Notes: generated by a model not told the origin, from the sequence alone. A DNA stretch of 64,000 nt from Streptomyces sp. NBC_01476 (GCF_036227265.1 NZ_CP109446.1:1525501-1589500), one strand, 5' to 3'; shown: positions 19,171 through 28,553, counted from the first letter of the stretch. Translations and numbers: made by a program.

Positions 19171-20721
19171 TCACCAGGCGGAAGGGCGGTAGTCCTTGAG
19201 GAAGCAGCCGAAGAGGTCCTCGCCCTGTTCGCCGCGGACCACCGGGTCGTAGACGCGGGCGGCCCCGTCCACCAGGTCAAGCGGGGCGTGGAAGCCCTCG
19301 GCGGCGAGCCGGACCTTGTCGGGGTGCGGGCGCTCGTCGGTGATCCAGCCGGTGTCCACCGCGGTCATCAGGATGCCGTCGGTCTCCAGCATCTCCTGGG
19401 CGCTGGTGCGGGTGAGCATGTTGAGCGCGGCCTTGGCCATGTTGGTGTGCGGGTGGCCGGGGCCCTTGTAGCCACGGCTGAACTGCCCTTCCATCGCCGA
19501 GACGTTGACCACGTACTTGCGGCGGGCCGCCGCCGCTGCCATCGACGGCCGCAGCCGGCTGATCAGGACGAAGGGCGCGGTCACGTTGCAGAGCTGCACC
19601 TCCAGCAGCTCCACCGGGTCGACCTCCTCGACGGTCTGCACCCAGGTGTTGGAGGGGTCCAGGTCCGGGACCAGGCCGCCCGCGTCGATCGCGGTGCCCG
19701 CCTCGATCCGGGCGAGCGACGCCGAGCCGCTGACCAGGGCGAGCTCGGTGACGTCCTGCGCGGTGAGCGCCTGTCCGTGCGGCGAGGGGAGCGCGGCGGC
19801 GGTCTGGGCGCCGGAACCGAAGGCGCCGAACACCTCGGCGGCGGGCAGTTCGCCCGCGGGCAGCGGGGCGGACTCGGCGGCGACCAGTTCGCTGTAGGCG
19901 CGCGGGGAACGGCGTACCGTCTGGGCCGCGTTGTTGATCAGGATGTCCAGCGGGCCGGCCGCGGCGACCGAGTCGGCGAGCGCGACCACCTGGGCGGGGT
20001 CGCGCAGGTCGATGCCGACGATCTTGAGCCGGTGGATCCACTGGTCGCTGTCCGGCATCGCCTTGAAGCGGCGGATCGCGTCGTTGGGGAAGCGGGTGGT
20101 GATGGTGGTGTGGGCGCCGTCACGCAGCAGCCGCAGCGCGATGTACATGCCGATCTTGGCCCGGCCGCCGGTGAGCAGGGCGCGCCGTCCGGTCAGATCG
20201 GTGCGGGCGTCGCGGCGGGCCCGGTTCTCGGCCGCGCAGGACGGGCAGAGCTGGTGGTAGAAGGCGTCGACCTCGACGTAACGGGTCTTGCAGACGTAGC
20301 AGGAGCGCGGGCGCTGGAGGATGCCGGCGATCTCGGTGCTGACGGAGGCGGTCAGCTGGATGCCGAGGGTCTCGTCGTCGATGCGGTCGGCGGCCCCGGT
20401 GGCGGTGGCCTCGGTGACGGCCTTGTCGTTGGCGGTCTTCTCGGCCCGCCGCTCCTGCCTGCGGCGCTGCTTCACGGTCCGGTAGATCCCGGCGGTGGCC
20501 CGCCGTACCGCGATGGCGTCCGGGTGGTCGACGGGGATGCCGTCCAGCTCCGCGAGGACGGCGAGGCAGACCGCGAGCCGTTGGGGGTCGATGCCGTCTC
20601 CTGCGGAGGGCGGTACGGGGTCGCCGTCCGGCTGGGGCGCCGTGGCAGCGCCGGCGCCGGCGGACGCCCCGGCGTCCGCGACCGGCGACCCGGTCCGGTC
20701 CGTGTCCGGCTGCGCGGGCAC
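19171..20721 (-). CDS. SDR oxidoreductase with N-terminal zinc-ribbon-like region, probably frameshifted upstream
   Basis: The readable frame gives 516 residues from a GTG. After a proline/alanine-rich leader, residues about 45-135 are helical, then Cys141-x2-Cys144 and Cys159-x2-Cys162 form a zinc-ribbon-like unit. The short-chain dehydrogenase fold follows, with TGGRAKIG near residue 180, NNAAQ and a Ser/Tyr/Lys region, ending at DYRPSAW. NAD(P)-dependent oxidation of an unknown substrate is inferred. The true N-terminus is probably the ATG at 20951, where another frame encodes MTATTQDLHDLGPEKDP; the two frames would join across a run of six G at 20841-20846. The joined region is low-complexity, so the fold would be little affected. 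Confidence 0.8.
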   Translation of the reverse strand: MPAQPDTDRTGSPVADAGASAGAGAATAPQPDGDPVPPSAGDGIDPQRLAVCLAVLAELDGIPVDHPDAIAVRRATAGIYRTVKQRRRQERRAEKTANDKAVTEATATGAADRIDDETLGIQLTASVSTEIAGILQRPRSCYVCKTRYVEVDAFYHQLCPSCAAENRARRDARTDLTGRRALLTGGRAKIGMYIALRLLRDGAHTTITTRFPNDAIRRFKAMPDSDQWIHRLKIVGIDLRDPAQVVALADSVAAAGPLDILINNAAQTVRRSPRAYSELVAAESAPLPAGELPAAEVFGAFGSGAQTAAALPSPHGQALTAQDVTELALVSGSASLARIEAGTAIDAGGLVPDLDPSNTWVQTVEEVDPVELLEVQLCNVTAPFVLISRLRPSMAAAAARRKYVVNVSAMEGQFSRGYKGPGHPHTNMAKAALNMLTRTSAQEMLETDGILMTAVDTGWITDERPHPDKVRLAAEGFHAPLDLVDGAARVYDPVVRGEQGEDLFGCFLKDYRPSAW

Positions 20722-21103
20722 CCCGGTGCCGGTGGCCGGCCCGGGGCCGGCCTCCGCGCCGGCGGACGCCCGCGCGGGCGCCTCGGTGTCGGCGAACGGC
20801 GCGTCAGTCCCGTCCGTACCCGGCTGCGCGGGTGCGCCGGCGGGGGGCCGGGCGGTAGCGGGGTGGCCGGGGTGGGGCTGGGTGGGGAGGGTGGGGCGGC
20901 GGGGTCCTTCTCCGGGCCGAGGTCGTGAAGGTCCTGCGTCGTCGCCGTCATCCCGCCGCTGCTCTCTCTGCTTTCACCCGCTTTGCCAGGGTCCACCCGG
21001 GCCTCAGGGCCGAACCTTACGTTTCGATCCGGGGCAGCTCCAAACCCGGACGGCGGTGCCCCACCGGTAGCCTCGGGGCGTTTCCGTGATCCCTGGAGGT
21101 CCG

Positions 21104-22336
21104 TTGCGCCCCGTGAGCCCGCTCGCCGTACCGCCCGACACGCTCTTCGGGGTGCACAACCTGCCGTACGGGGTGTTCACCACGGCCGCCGATGCCCGGC
21201 CCCGGCTCGGGGTCGCGTACGGGGAGCACGTGCTGGACGCGGGCGCCGCCGCCCGGGCGGCCGGTGCGCCGGCCGGCCTGACCGCGCTGCTCGCGGCGGG
21301 CTCGCTGAACCCGCTGCTGGCCGCCGGCCGCCCCGCCTGGACCCGGGCCCGGGCCGCCCTCACCGCCTGGCTGACCGCCGACGAGCACCGGGCCGCCGTC
21401 GAGCCGTGCCTGGTGCCCCGCACGGACGTGACCCTGCACCTGCCGTTCGAGGTCGCCGACTACGTGGACTTCTACGCCTCGGAGCACCACGCGGCGAACG
21501 TCGGCCGGATCTTCCGCCCGGGTGCGGCGCCGCTGCCGCCCAACTGGAAGCACCTGCCGATCGGTTACCACGGCCGGGCGGGCACCGTCGTGGTCTCCGG
21601 CACCCCGGTGGTCCGCCCCTGCGGGCAGCGCAAGGCCCCCGCCGATCCGGCGCCCGATTACGGTCCGAGCCGGCGGCTCGACATCGAGGCCGAGCTGGGA
21701 TTCGTGGTCGGCGCACCCTCCCCGCAGGGCTCGCGGGTGGCACTGGCCGACGCCGACGACCATGTCTTCGGGGTGTGCCTGGTCAACGACTGGTCGGCCC
21801 GCGACATCCAGTCCTGGGAGTACGTTCCGCTCGGCCCGTTCCTCGGCAAGTCCTTCGCCACCTCGGTCTCTCCCTGGGTGGTCCCGCTGGACGCCCTCGC
21901 CGCCGCCCGCACCGCTCCCCCGGCCCGGGACACCGCACCGCTCCCGTACCTGGACGACCGCGCCGCCCGCCCCCCGTACGGCCTCGACATCACCTTCGAC
22001 GTACGGCTGAACGGCCACCGTGTCGCGCGTCCGCCGTTCGCCGCCATGTACTGGACCTACGCCCAGATGCTGGCCCACCTGACGGTGAACGGCGCGAGTC
22101 TGCGCCCCGGCGACCTCTTCGCCTCGGGCACCGTCAGCGGCCCCGACCGCGGCTCGCGCGGCGCCCTGATCGAACTGACCTGGAACGGCGAGCAGCCGCT
22201 GGAGCTGCCGGACGGCACCCGGCGCGGCTTCCTGGAGGACGGCGACGAGGTGACGATCACCGCGACCGCCCCCGGCCCGGCCGGCACCCGCGTCGGCCTC
22301 GGCGAGGTGACCGGCCGCGTCCTGCCCGCCCGCTGA
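21104..22336 (+). CDS. fahA: Fumarylacetoacetase
   Basis: Last enzyme of tyrosine/homogentisate catabolism, splitting fumarylacetoacetate to fumarate and acetoacetate. The full-length family pattern is present: FGVHNLPYGVF at the N-terminus, DYVDFYASEHHAANVGRIF (metal-ligand Asp and the HHA catalytic region), LPIGYHGRAGTVVVSG, RRLDIEAELGFVVG and VNDWSARDIQSWEYVPLGPF. GGAGG at 21095-21099 supports the TTG at 21104; a GTG at 21113 is the alternative and a GTG at 21086 lies upstream of the site. No other tyrosine-degradation gene is in the window. Confidence 0.95.
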   Translation: MRPVSPLAVPPDTLFGVHNLPYGVFTTAADARPRLGVAYGEHVLDAGAAARAAGAPAGLTALLAAGSLNPLLAAGRPAWTRARAALTAWLTADEHRAAVEPCLVPRTDVTLHLPFEVADYVDFYASEHHAANVGRIFRPGAAPLPPNWKHLPIGYHGRAGTVVVSGTPVVRPCGQRKAPADPAPDYGPSRRLDIEAELGFVVGAPSPQGSRVALADADDHVFGVCLVNDWSARDIQSWEYVPLGPFLGKSFATSVSPWVVPLDALAAARTAPPARDTAPLPYLDDRAARPPYGLDITFDVRLNGHRVARPPFAAMYWTYAQMLAHLTVNGASLRPGDLFASGTVSGPDRGSRGALIELTWNGEQPLELPDGTRRGFLEDGDEVTITATAPGPAGTRVGLGEVTGRVLPAR

Positions 22337-22391
22337 CCCGATGACACGCTCAGGCCGGCGGCCCGCTGACCCCCGGCCTGTAGCGGAGGGG

Positions 22392-22934
22392 TCAGCCGGC
22401 CGGCGCCCCTGCCCGGCCCGCGGGTGTGGCCACCGCGTGTGCGTGGCGGACCCGGCCGGCGCGGGTGAGCAGGGCGCCGGTACGGGAGACGAGCATGCCG
22501 ATGGAGAAGAAGATCAGCGCGTCGGTGAGCACGTCGGCGCTGATCGCGTTGCTCACCAGCCACCGTCCGAGCTGGGTCCTGAAAGTGTGCTCGGAGGCGT
22601 AGGCGAACCAGAGCCGGGCCCCGACCACCGCCACCCACAAGGCCACGTAGGGCATTCCGGCCCGGGACACCACCCGGCGCCGCCCGGGGTCGTACTCGAC
22701 CCGCATGAGCGAGGCGGCGAGCAGACCCGCCAGGATCCCGACGCCCGCCCCGGCGATCTCCAGGGTCAGGCCGTTGCCGTGCGCGGTGGCCGACGTGAGG
22801 TAGAGCGGGATGATCACACCGGAGACCAGCACCGGCCGCGCCAGGCGGAACCAGCTGATCCGGCGGCGGCCGAGGTCGGCTTCCAGTACCGCGGCCAGCA
22901 CGGCCAGGTTGATCAGCCAGACGGTGGTGTCCAT
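22392..22934 (-). CDS. Small multi-pass membrane protein, DUF1453/CcdC-like
   Basis: A 180-residue integral membrane protein with about four or five hydrophobic segments. The core pattern, R-V-x-Y-D-P-G-R-R near mid-protein followed by AG, ALW and ARLWFAYA, resembles the product at 25266, so the two appear to be paralogues flanking the two-component genes. The ATG at 22934 is preceded by GAGGAG. It is transcribed divergently from the sensor kinase. A role as sensor partner or regulated target is plausible; function unknown. Confidence 0.7.
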   Translation of the reverse strand: MDTTVWLINLAVLAAVLEADLGRRRISWFRLARPVLVSGVIIPLYLTSATAHGNGLTLEIAGAGVGILAGLLAASLMRVEYDPGRRRVVSRAGMPYVALWVAVVGARLWFAYASEHTFRTQLGRWLVSNAISADVLTDALIFFSIGMLVSRTGALLTRAGRVRHAHAVATPAGRAGAPAG

Positions 22935-23181
22935 GGCGCACTCCTCGGAGTTCGGGTGGGTCGTGCTGTCCCGGCAGACGCTACGAATCCGCAGGTGGGA
23001 GAGGCGTCGGCCCGGAGGTGGGGCGCGGGTTGACCCGGGGTGGAGCGCGCGGCGCCCACCCGGGGGTGGACGCGTCCGCGGTCCGCGGGCGCCTAAGGTC
23101 GGCCCGGGCGGGTGTGACTGCCCGTCGGCGCGGACGGCGGGAGCGCACCGCGCCGGCCGGTCGAGCCGGAGGAGGCGTGGC

Positions 23182-24387
23182 ATGCCGGGTTCGTTGATCG
23201 CCATCCGGGACCGGGCGGCCTATGTGTGGGGCATCAGGGCGGTGCGCACGGCGGGTCTGGTGGCCATCGCGCTGAGCACCGCGGGGGTCGCGCCGCACCC
23301 GGGGGCGCACGGCGAGGGCCTGGTGGTCACCGTCGGCCTCGTGGTGGCGTCCGCGGGCTGGGCGGGCTGGCTGCTGACCGAGGGACGGCCGCGCTGGATG
23401 GCCGGCTGCCTGCTGCTGACGGCGGTGGCCGGCGGCATGCTGGCCGCGGTCACCCCCAGCAGTTCGGCGGTGGCGTTCTCGGCGATCGCCGCGCTGGGCG
23501 CGGGCAGTTCCCTGCGGCTCGAAGTGTCGGTCGGCATCACGGTGGCCGGTGTCGTCGCGCTGGCGGTGACCAGTCTGCTCACCGACGGCTCGACCGGCAC
23601 CCTGCTCGGCTACAGCGTGCTGATCTGCGGCGGGCTCGCGGCCGGCCTGGTCCGCCAGGCCAATTCCCAGCGGGCCGAACAGGCGGAACGGCTGCTGGAG
23701 CAGACCACCCGGGCCCGCGAGGCGGAGGCACGGGCCGCGGCACTCGCCGAACGGGCCCGGATCGCCCGGGAGATCCACGACATCCTGGCCCACTCGCTGG
23801 GCGCCCTCACCGTACAGATCGAGGCGGCGAACGCGCTGCTGGGCGCGGCGAGCCTGCCGGCCGACGACCCGTCCCTGGTGAAGGCGGTCGGCTGCGTCAA
23901 CCGGGCCGGCCAGCTCGCCCGCGAGGGCCTGACCGAGACCCGCCGTGCCCTGCACGCCCTGCGCGGCGATCTGACGTCCCTGCCGGAGCTGCTGTCCGTG
24001 CTGGTGACCGCGCACAGCGCCGACTCCGGCGTGGGTACGGTCCCGCTGCATGTCACCGGCGCCGAGCGGACGCTGCCGCCCGACGCGTCGCTTGCCGTGT
24101 TCCGGACCGCCCAGGAAACGCTGACCAACGCGGCCAAGCACGCCCCGGGTTCGGTACCGGCGGTGACGCTCGCCTACCGGGCGGACGAGGTGGCACTGAC
24201 CGTCACCAACGCGCTGACCGTCACTCATGCGCCGGCCGGCTCCGGCGGCGCCACCCGGGCCGCGTCGGCCGGCGGCAGCGGTTACGGCCTGATCGGCCTG
24301 CGGGAGCGGGCCGAGCTGGCCGGCGGGACGCTGACCGCCCGGGCGGTGGACGGCACCTGGCAGGTGTGCGTCACAATTCCCACGTGA
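23182..24387 (+). CDS. Membrane sensor histidine kinase (NarL/DesK type)
   Basis: A 401-residue kinase. Five or six N-terminal membrane helices (to about residue 150) are followed by a coiled linker rich in Ala/Arg/Glu, the HisKA_3 dimerisation domain with phospho-acceptor His199 in REIHDILAHSLGAL, and an HATPase_c domain with the N-box near QETLTNAAKHA and G-box GYGLIGLRERAEL. It lacks an obvious extracellular loop, suggesting an intramembrane sensor. The ATG follows GGAGGAGG. Its stop overlaps the response regulator by 4 bp. Confidence 0.93.
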   Translation: MPGSLIAIRDRAAYVWGIRAVRTAGLVAIALSTAGVAPHPGAHGEGLVVTVGLVVASAGWAGWLLTEGRPRWMAGCLLLTAVAGGMLAAVTPSSSAVAFSAIAALGAGSSLRLEVSVGITVAGVVALAVTSLLTDGSTGTLLGYSVLICGGLAAGLVRQANSQRAEQAERLLEQTTRAREAEARAAALAERARIAREIHDILAHSLGALTVQIEAANALLGAASLPADDPSLVKAVGCVNRAGQLAREGLTETRRALHALRGDLTSLPELLSVLVTAHSADSGVGTVPLHVTGAERTLPPDASLAVFRTAQETLTNAAKHAPGSVPAVTLAYRADEVALTVTNALTVTHAPAGSGGATRAASAGGSGYGLIGLRERAELAGGTLTARAVDGTWQVCVTIPT

Positions 24388-25115
24388 CGAGCCCCGAACC
24401 GCAGACCTCCGCAGGCCCGATCCGTGTTGTCGTCGCGGACGACCAGTCCGCGGTCCGTGAGGGGCTGGCGCTGCTGCTCGACACCCTGCCGGACCTGGCC
24501 GTGGTCGGACAGGCGGCCGACGGCTTCGCGGCGGTGGCGGCGGTCGCCGGGACCGGGGCCGACGTGGTCCTGATGGATCTGAACATGCCGCGCTGCGACG
24601 GCATCGAGGCGACCACCCGGATCGTCGCGGAGCACCCCGGCACCCGGGTGGTGGTGCTGACCACCTACGCGGACGACGACTCCATCCTCAAGGCGCTGCA
24701 GGCCGGCGCGCTCGGCTATCTGACCAAGGACGCGACGCGGGCGGACATCGAGCGGGCGGTGAAGGCCGCGGCGGCCGGGCAGGCGGTGCTGGACCCGGCC
24801 GTGCAGCGGCGGCTGCTGGCGGCGGCCACCGCGGGCGCCGCGGGCGCGCGGGAGAGCGCGGGAGCGCCGGAGTCCGCCGATCCGCCGGAGGCCGCCGACG
24901 AGTTGACCGGGCGGGAGGCCGAGGTGCTGAAGCTGATCGCCGGCGGGCTCTCCAACCGGGAGATCGCCCGCGCGCTCTTCATCGGCGACGCCACCGTCAA
25001 GACGCACATCAACCGGATCTTCACCAAGACCGGCAGCCGCGACCGCGCCCAGGCCGTTCACTACGCCTACACCCACGGGTACGCCGACCCGCACCCCACC
25101 CGCGCCGACGGCTGA
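24384..25115 (+). CDS. LuxR/NarL-type response regulator
   Basis: A 243-residue partner of the upstream kinase. The receiver domain has acidic DD (19-20), phospho-acceptor Asp65 in LMDLNMP and the conserved Lys of YLTKD. An Ala/Glu-rich linker joins it to a LuxR helix-turn-helix (LTGREAEVLKLIAGGLSNREI). The GTG start overlaps the kinase stop. The DUF1453-like membrane protein genes on both sides are candidate targets. Confidence 0.94.
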   Translation: MTSPEPQTSAGPIRVVVADDQSAVREGLALLLDTLPDLAVVGQAADGFAAVAAVAGTGADVVLMDLNMPRCDGIEATTRIVAEHPGTRVVVLTTYADDDSILKALQAGALGYLTKDATRADIERAVKAAAAGQAVLDPAVQRRLLAAATAGAAGARESAGAPESADPPEAADELTGREAEVLKLIAGGLSNREIARALFIGDATVKTHINRIFTKTGSRDRAQAVHYAYTHGYADPHPTRADG

Positions 25116-25265
25116 CCGCCGTCCCCGGCGGGCCTCCTCCACCGGTCGGTCAACCCCCGGTCAACCCGCGGGCTGACGTCCGCCCACCCGCCGCCCTGCG
25201 AGCGTCGAAGCGAAGAAAGCGAGAGACGCGCGAGAAGCGCATGACGCCGCCTGGAGGAGAGTGTT

Positions 25266-25847
25266 GTGAACGTGCTGGAAGTGCTGGCCGCGGTCGCGAT
25301 CGTGGTGTTCGTCATCGGACGGCAGCTGAAGGGCGAACCGCTGCGCGGAAAGCGCCTCGTGCTGCTCCCCGCGATCGTCACGGTGATCGGGGCGACGAGC
25401 CTGGGCAAGGACGGCCGCCATCCGGCGACCGCCGACTATGTCTGCATCGTGGCCGGCGCGCTGGTCGCGGCCGGCATCGGCGCGGCCCAGGGGTCGGTCA
25501 TCCAGCTGCGGCACCGCGACGGCGGGCTGTGGGGCAAGATGCCGGTGCGCGGCCTGTGGCTGTGGGGCGGTCTGGTGGCGTCCCGGCTGGTCATGACGGC
25601 CATCGCCGCGAGCATGGGCGCCCATGTGGCCGCCTCCTCCTCGACGATTCTGCTGATGCTGGGCATCAACCGGCTCGGGCAGGCCGCCGTGGTCGTCCCG
25701 CGGTCGCTGGCCTCGGGGATTCCGTTCGCGCCCGAGAAGGACGGCTCGGTCTTCCTGGCCGGGCGGCTCGATCGGTACGGGCAGCGGCAGCAGCACCGGC
25801 CGGGCCGTAACCCGTACGCACCGTTCGACGACCGCCGCGACCGCTGA
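25266..25847 (+). CDS. Small multi-pass membrane protein, DUF1453/CcdC-like
   Basis: A 193-residue membrane protein with about five helices and a basic tail. RGLWLWGGLVASRLVM and the glycine-rich AGALVAAGIGAAQG helix resemble the DUF1453/CcdC group and the protein at 22392. GGAGGAGA (25253-25260) precedes the start with a 5-nt spacer. It follows the response regulator on the same strand by 150 bp, so it may be in the operon or under its control. No catalytic motif is visible. Confidence 0.75.
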   Translation: MNVLEVLAAVAIVVFVIGRQLKGEPLRGKRLVLLPAIVTVIGATSLGKDGRHPATADYVCIVAGALVAAGIGAAQGSVIQLRHRDGGLWGKMPVRGLWLWGGLVASRLVMTAIAASMGAHVAASSSTILLMLGINRLGQAAVVVPRSLASGIPFAPEKDGSVFLAGRLDRYGQRQQHRPGRNPYAPFDDRRDR

Positions 25848-25968
25848 CCTGCGGCGGGGGCACGGGCGCGGACTCGACGGTCCCGGCCGGCCCCAGCACG
25901 GCCGGCCCTGGCCCCGGCACGGCCGGCCCTGGCCCCGGTCGGCTCCGTGTCCCGGCCCCCGGTCCCGG

Positions 25969-26898
25969 TCAGGCGGCGTGGGCGGCGGCGGGCAGCGTGA
26001 CTCCTGTCAGCCGCTCGGCCGCCGCCCACAGCCGGGTGTTGGTGGCGGTGTCGAGGGCCCGGCGGGGGATGCGGGCGACCGTCGTCGGGCCCACCAGGCC
26101 CATCCGGTCGCTGGGGCCGTAATAGGCACCGGGCGCGGCGTCGGGGCTGGTGGCGGCGTACAGCAGGGGTTCGGTGCCGGTCTCGACGCCCTGCTTGGGG
26201 AGGATGTCGATGCTGTTGAGGAAGGTGCGCTTCGGCTTGTCCCGGCCGAGGGAGGCGCCCGCGGTCTGCAGATTGGTGACGGTGTAGCCGGGATGGGCCG
26301 CGGTGCTCAGCAGATTCCAGCCGCGCTCGCGGGCGACGGCGGCGAGCTGGACGGTGAGGATCAGGTCGGCGAGCTTGGACTGGGCGTAGGAGCGGTTGGG
26401 GCCGTAACGCCGTGTCTGCCACTGGAGGTCGTCGAAGTGGATCCGGCCGTAGTGCGCGCTGCCGCTGCTCATGGTGGCGACGCGGGGCGCGGGGGCGGCG
26501 AGCAGCGCGGGCAGCAGCCGCAGGGTGAGGGCGAAGGGGCCGAGGAAGTTGCTGCCGAACTGCAACTCGAAGCCGTCGGCGGTGGTCATCCGGGTGGGCG
26601 GGGCCATCACACCGGCGTTGTTGACGAGCAGGTCGAGCGGGCCGCCGGCCAGGACGCCCGCGGCGAACTCCTGGACCGAGCCGAGGTCGGCCAGGTCCAC
26701 CCGGCGCACCTCCAGGTCGGCCCCGGGGTGGCTGCCGAGGATCTCCGCGCGGGCCTGGTCGCCCTTGGCGGGTGTGCGCACCGCCATGATCACGTGCGCG
26801 CCCGCGGCGGCCAGCCGTCGTACGGCCTCCTTGCCGGTCCCGCTGTTGGCGCCGGTGACGACGGCGGTTTTCCCGGTCTGGTCAGGGACGGTGTACAT
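25969..26898 (-). CDS. SDR-family oxidoreductase (retinol-dehydrogenase-like)
   Basis: NAD(P)-dependent short-chain dehydrogenase, 309 residues. Cofactor motif TGANSGTGK, then NNAGVM, catalytic Ser in MSSGSAHYG and the YAQSK pair (Tyr and Lys), followed by [10 protein letters not shown]. Substrate unknown. It is divergent from a TetR gene, and three matching palindromes lie between them (26927-26991), so it is very probably repressed by that TetR protein. A short GC-rich direct repeat lies just downstream of its stop. Confidence 0.93.
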   Translation of the reverse strand: MYTVPDQTGKTAVVTGANSGTGKEAVRRLAAAGAHVIMAVRTPAKGDQARAEILGSHPGADLEVRRVDLADLGSVQEFAAGVLAGGPLDLLVNNAGVMAPPTRMTTADGFELQFGSNFLGPFALTLRLLPALLAAPAPRVATMSSGSAHYGRIHFDDLQWQTRRYGPNRSYAQSKLADLILTVQLAAVARERGWNLLSTAAHPGYTVTNLQTAGASLGRDKPKRTFLNSIDILPKQGVETGTEPLLYAATSPDAAPGAYYGPSDRMGLVGPTTVARIPRRALDTATNTRLWAAAERLTGVTLPAAAHAA

Positions 26899-26926
26899 GG
26901 GGACTCCTCAGGGTCCGGCCCCTAAA

Positions 26927-26991
26927 GGACCGCCGGTCTGTTGTCCCCAAGCTAGCAGACCACTGGTCCGATAACAACAGACCGTGGGTCT
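26927..26991. promoter_or_regulatory. Three operator palindromes between SDR and TetR genes
   Basis: Three copies of the palindrome RGACC-N3-GGTCY at 26927-26939, 26957-26969 and 26979-26991, with centre-to-centre spacings of 30 and 22 bp, about three and two helical turns. They fill the promoter region of both divergent genes. The last copy ends 13 bp before the TetR start and is the most symmetric (7-bp arms). Confidence 0.85.
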
Positions 26992-27004
26992 GTACGATGT
27001 ACCC

Positions 27005-27682
27005 ATGGCTACGACCTTTCAGCGCGCCCGCAGCGAGGAACAGCGCGCCCAGCGCAGGCAGGCCATCCTCGACACCGCCGCCGCGATGCTGACCGAGATG
27101 CCCGTGGCCCAGCTGAGCCTCAACGAGCTCAGCCGCCGGGTGGGCCTGGCCAAGTCCAATGTGCTGCGGTACTTCGAATCCCGCGAGGCCGTACTGCTGG
27201 AACTCCTGGACGCCGCGGCCGGCGAGTGGCTGGACGGCCTCGACGCGGAACTCACCGCCGCGGTCGACCCGGCCGGCGGGCCGCGCGAGCGCGGCGACAC
27301 GGTGGCCGCGGCCATCGCCTCCTCGCTGGCCGCCCGCCCGGTCCTGTGCGACCTGGTCGGCGCACAGGCCGCGGTGCTCGAACGCAATGTCTCGGCGGAG
27401 ATCGCCGCCCAGTACAAGCGGGCAGCCGTCGCCGGTGCGCTGCGGTTCGCCGGGATGATCGCCGACCGTGTCCCGGAACTCGGCGAGGCGGACGCGCTGC
27501 GGTTCGCCGGCGTCACCCTCATGGTCACCGGCACCGTATGGACCCATACCCAGCCGTCCGCCGCGATGCTCGCCGCCTACCAGGCGGACCCGGAACTGGC
27601 AGCCATGCGGCCGGACTTCACCGACACGATGCGCCAGACCCTCGAAGTCCTCCTCTCCGGCCTGCTCGCCCGGGGCGACTGA
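27005..27682 (+). CDS. TetR-family transcriptional regulator
   Basis: A 225-residue repressor. The N-terminal HTH (about residues 18-62) includes LSLNELSRRVGLAKSNVLRY; the C-terminal part is the all-helical ligand/dimer domain. I start at the ATG at 27005; no ribosome-binding site is visible, so the mRNA may be nearly leaderless. It probably regulates itself and the divergent SDR gene through the three upstream palindromes. Confidence 0.92.
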   Translation: MATTFQRARSEEQRAQRRQAILDTAAAMLTEMPVAQLSLNELSRRVGLAKSNVLRYFESREAVLLELLDAAAGEWLDGLDAELTAAVDPAGGPRERGDTVAAAIASSLAARPVLCDLVGAQAAVLERNVSAEIAAQYKRAAVAGALRFAGMIADRVPELGEADALRFAGVTLMVTGTVWTHTQPSAAMLAAYQADPELAAMRPDFTDTMRQTLEVLLSGLLARGD

Positions 27683-27710
27683 CACTCCGTCAGACGTCAG
27701 GTACCAACCG

Positions 27711-28553
27711 TCAGATGTGGGCGGGCCGGTCCCCCACCACCGACAGCAACTGGAGCTTCTCGTGGCTCTCGGTGCCGGGGGTGGCGGTGTAGACCAGCAG
27801 GGCCTGGCTGCGGTTGGCGTCGAAGAGCACCTGGCAGTGCAGTTCGAGAATGCCGAGGTCCGGGTGGGAGATCCGCTTGGCGTCGTCGTGGCGGCGGACG
27901 CTGATCTCGTGGGCACGCCAGAGGGCGGAGAACTCCTTGCTCCGCTCCAGCAGCGCGTCGACGACCTGGCCGGCCCGCGAGTCGGCGCCCATCCGTGAGT
28001 ACGCGGCGCGCAGGTCGGAGGCGAAGAGCCGGCTGTGCTGCGGGTGGTCCTCCTCGGGGAAGACCCGGCGGGCCCGGGGGTCGGTGAACCAGCGGTAGAC
28101 CATGCTGCGGTCCAGACCGGTGAAGCCGGTCTCGCTGCCGAGCAGCGCGACGGCGAGCCGGGTCTGGTTGAGCGTCTCGGCGATCGGGCTGATCACCTGC
28201 GCCGGTGTGTCCTGCAGCCGGTCGAAGATCCGCATCATGCCCGGTTCGAGGTGGTCGGCGCGGTCGGCGCGGCCCGGGGTGTTGTGGCCGGCCATCCGGA
28301 ACAGATGGTCCCGCTCGTCGAGCGAGAGGTGCAGGCCGCGGGCGATCGCGGCCAGCATCGGCTCGGAGGGCTGCGGCCCGCGGGCCTGCTCCAGCCGGCT
28401 GTAGTAGTCGGTGGACATGCCGCACAGGACGGCGACCTCCTCCCGGCGCAGCCCGCGGGTCCGCCGGCGCACGCCCCGCGGCAGGCCCACGTCCTCGGGT
28501 TGCAGGGCTTCCCTGCGGGTCCGCAGGAAGTCCGCCAGTTGTGCTCGGTCCAT
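27711..28553 (-). CDS. XRE-family regulator with MmyB-like ligand domain
   Basis: A 280-residue protein with an N-terminal helix-turn-helix (about residues 5-70: RGLRREEVAVLCGMSTDYYS) and the C-terminal MmyB-like domain (about 105-275) containing MVYRWFTDPRARRVFPEED, a PAS-like fold known to bind fatty acids in the family. The SDR gene at 28625 lies immediately upstream on the same strand, 71 bp from its start. This HTH-MmyB plus SDR neighbourhood is common in actinobacteria, and control of the SDR gene is likely. Confidence 0.92.
   Translation of the reverse strand: MDRAQLADFLRTRREALQPEDVGLPRGVRRRTRGLRREEVAVLCGMSTDYYSRLEQARGPQPSEPMLAAIARGLHLSLDERDHLFRMAGHNTPGRADRADHLEPGMMRIFDRLQDTPAQVISPIAETLNQTRLAVALLGSETGFTGLDRSMVYRWFTDPRARRVFPEEDHPQHSRLFASDLRAAYSRMGADSRAGQVVDALLERSKEFSALWRAHEISVRRHDDAKRISHPDLGILELHCQVLFDANRSQALLVYTATPGTESHEKLQLLSVVGDRPAHI

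Noticed and set aside
25885..25940. GC-rich direct repeat downstream of the SDR gene
   Set aside because: Only two short copies of a low-complexity GGCC-rich unit; no sign of function.
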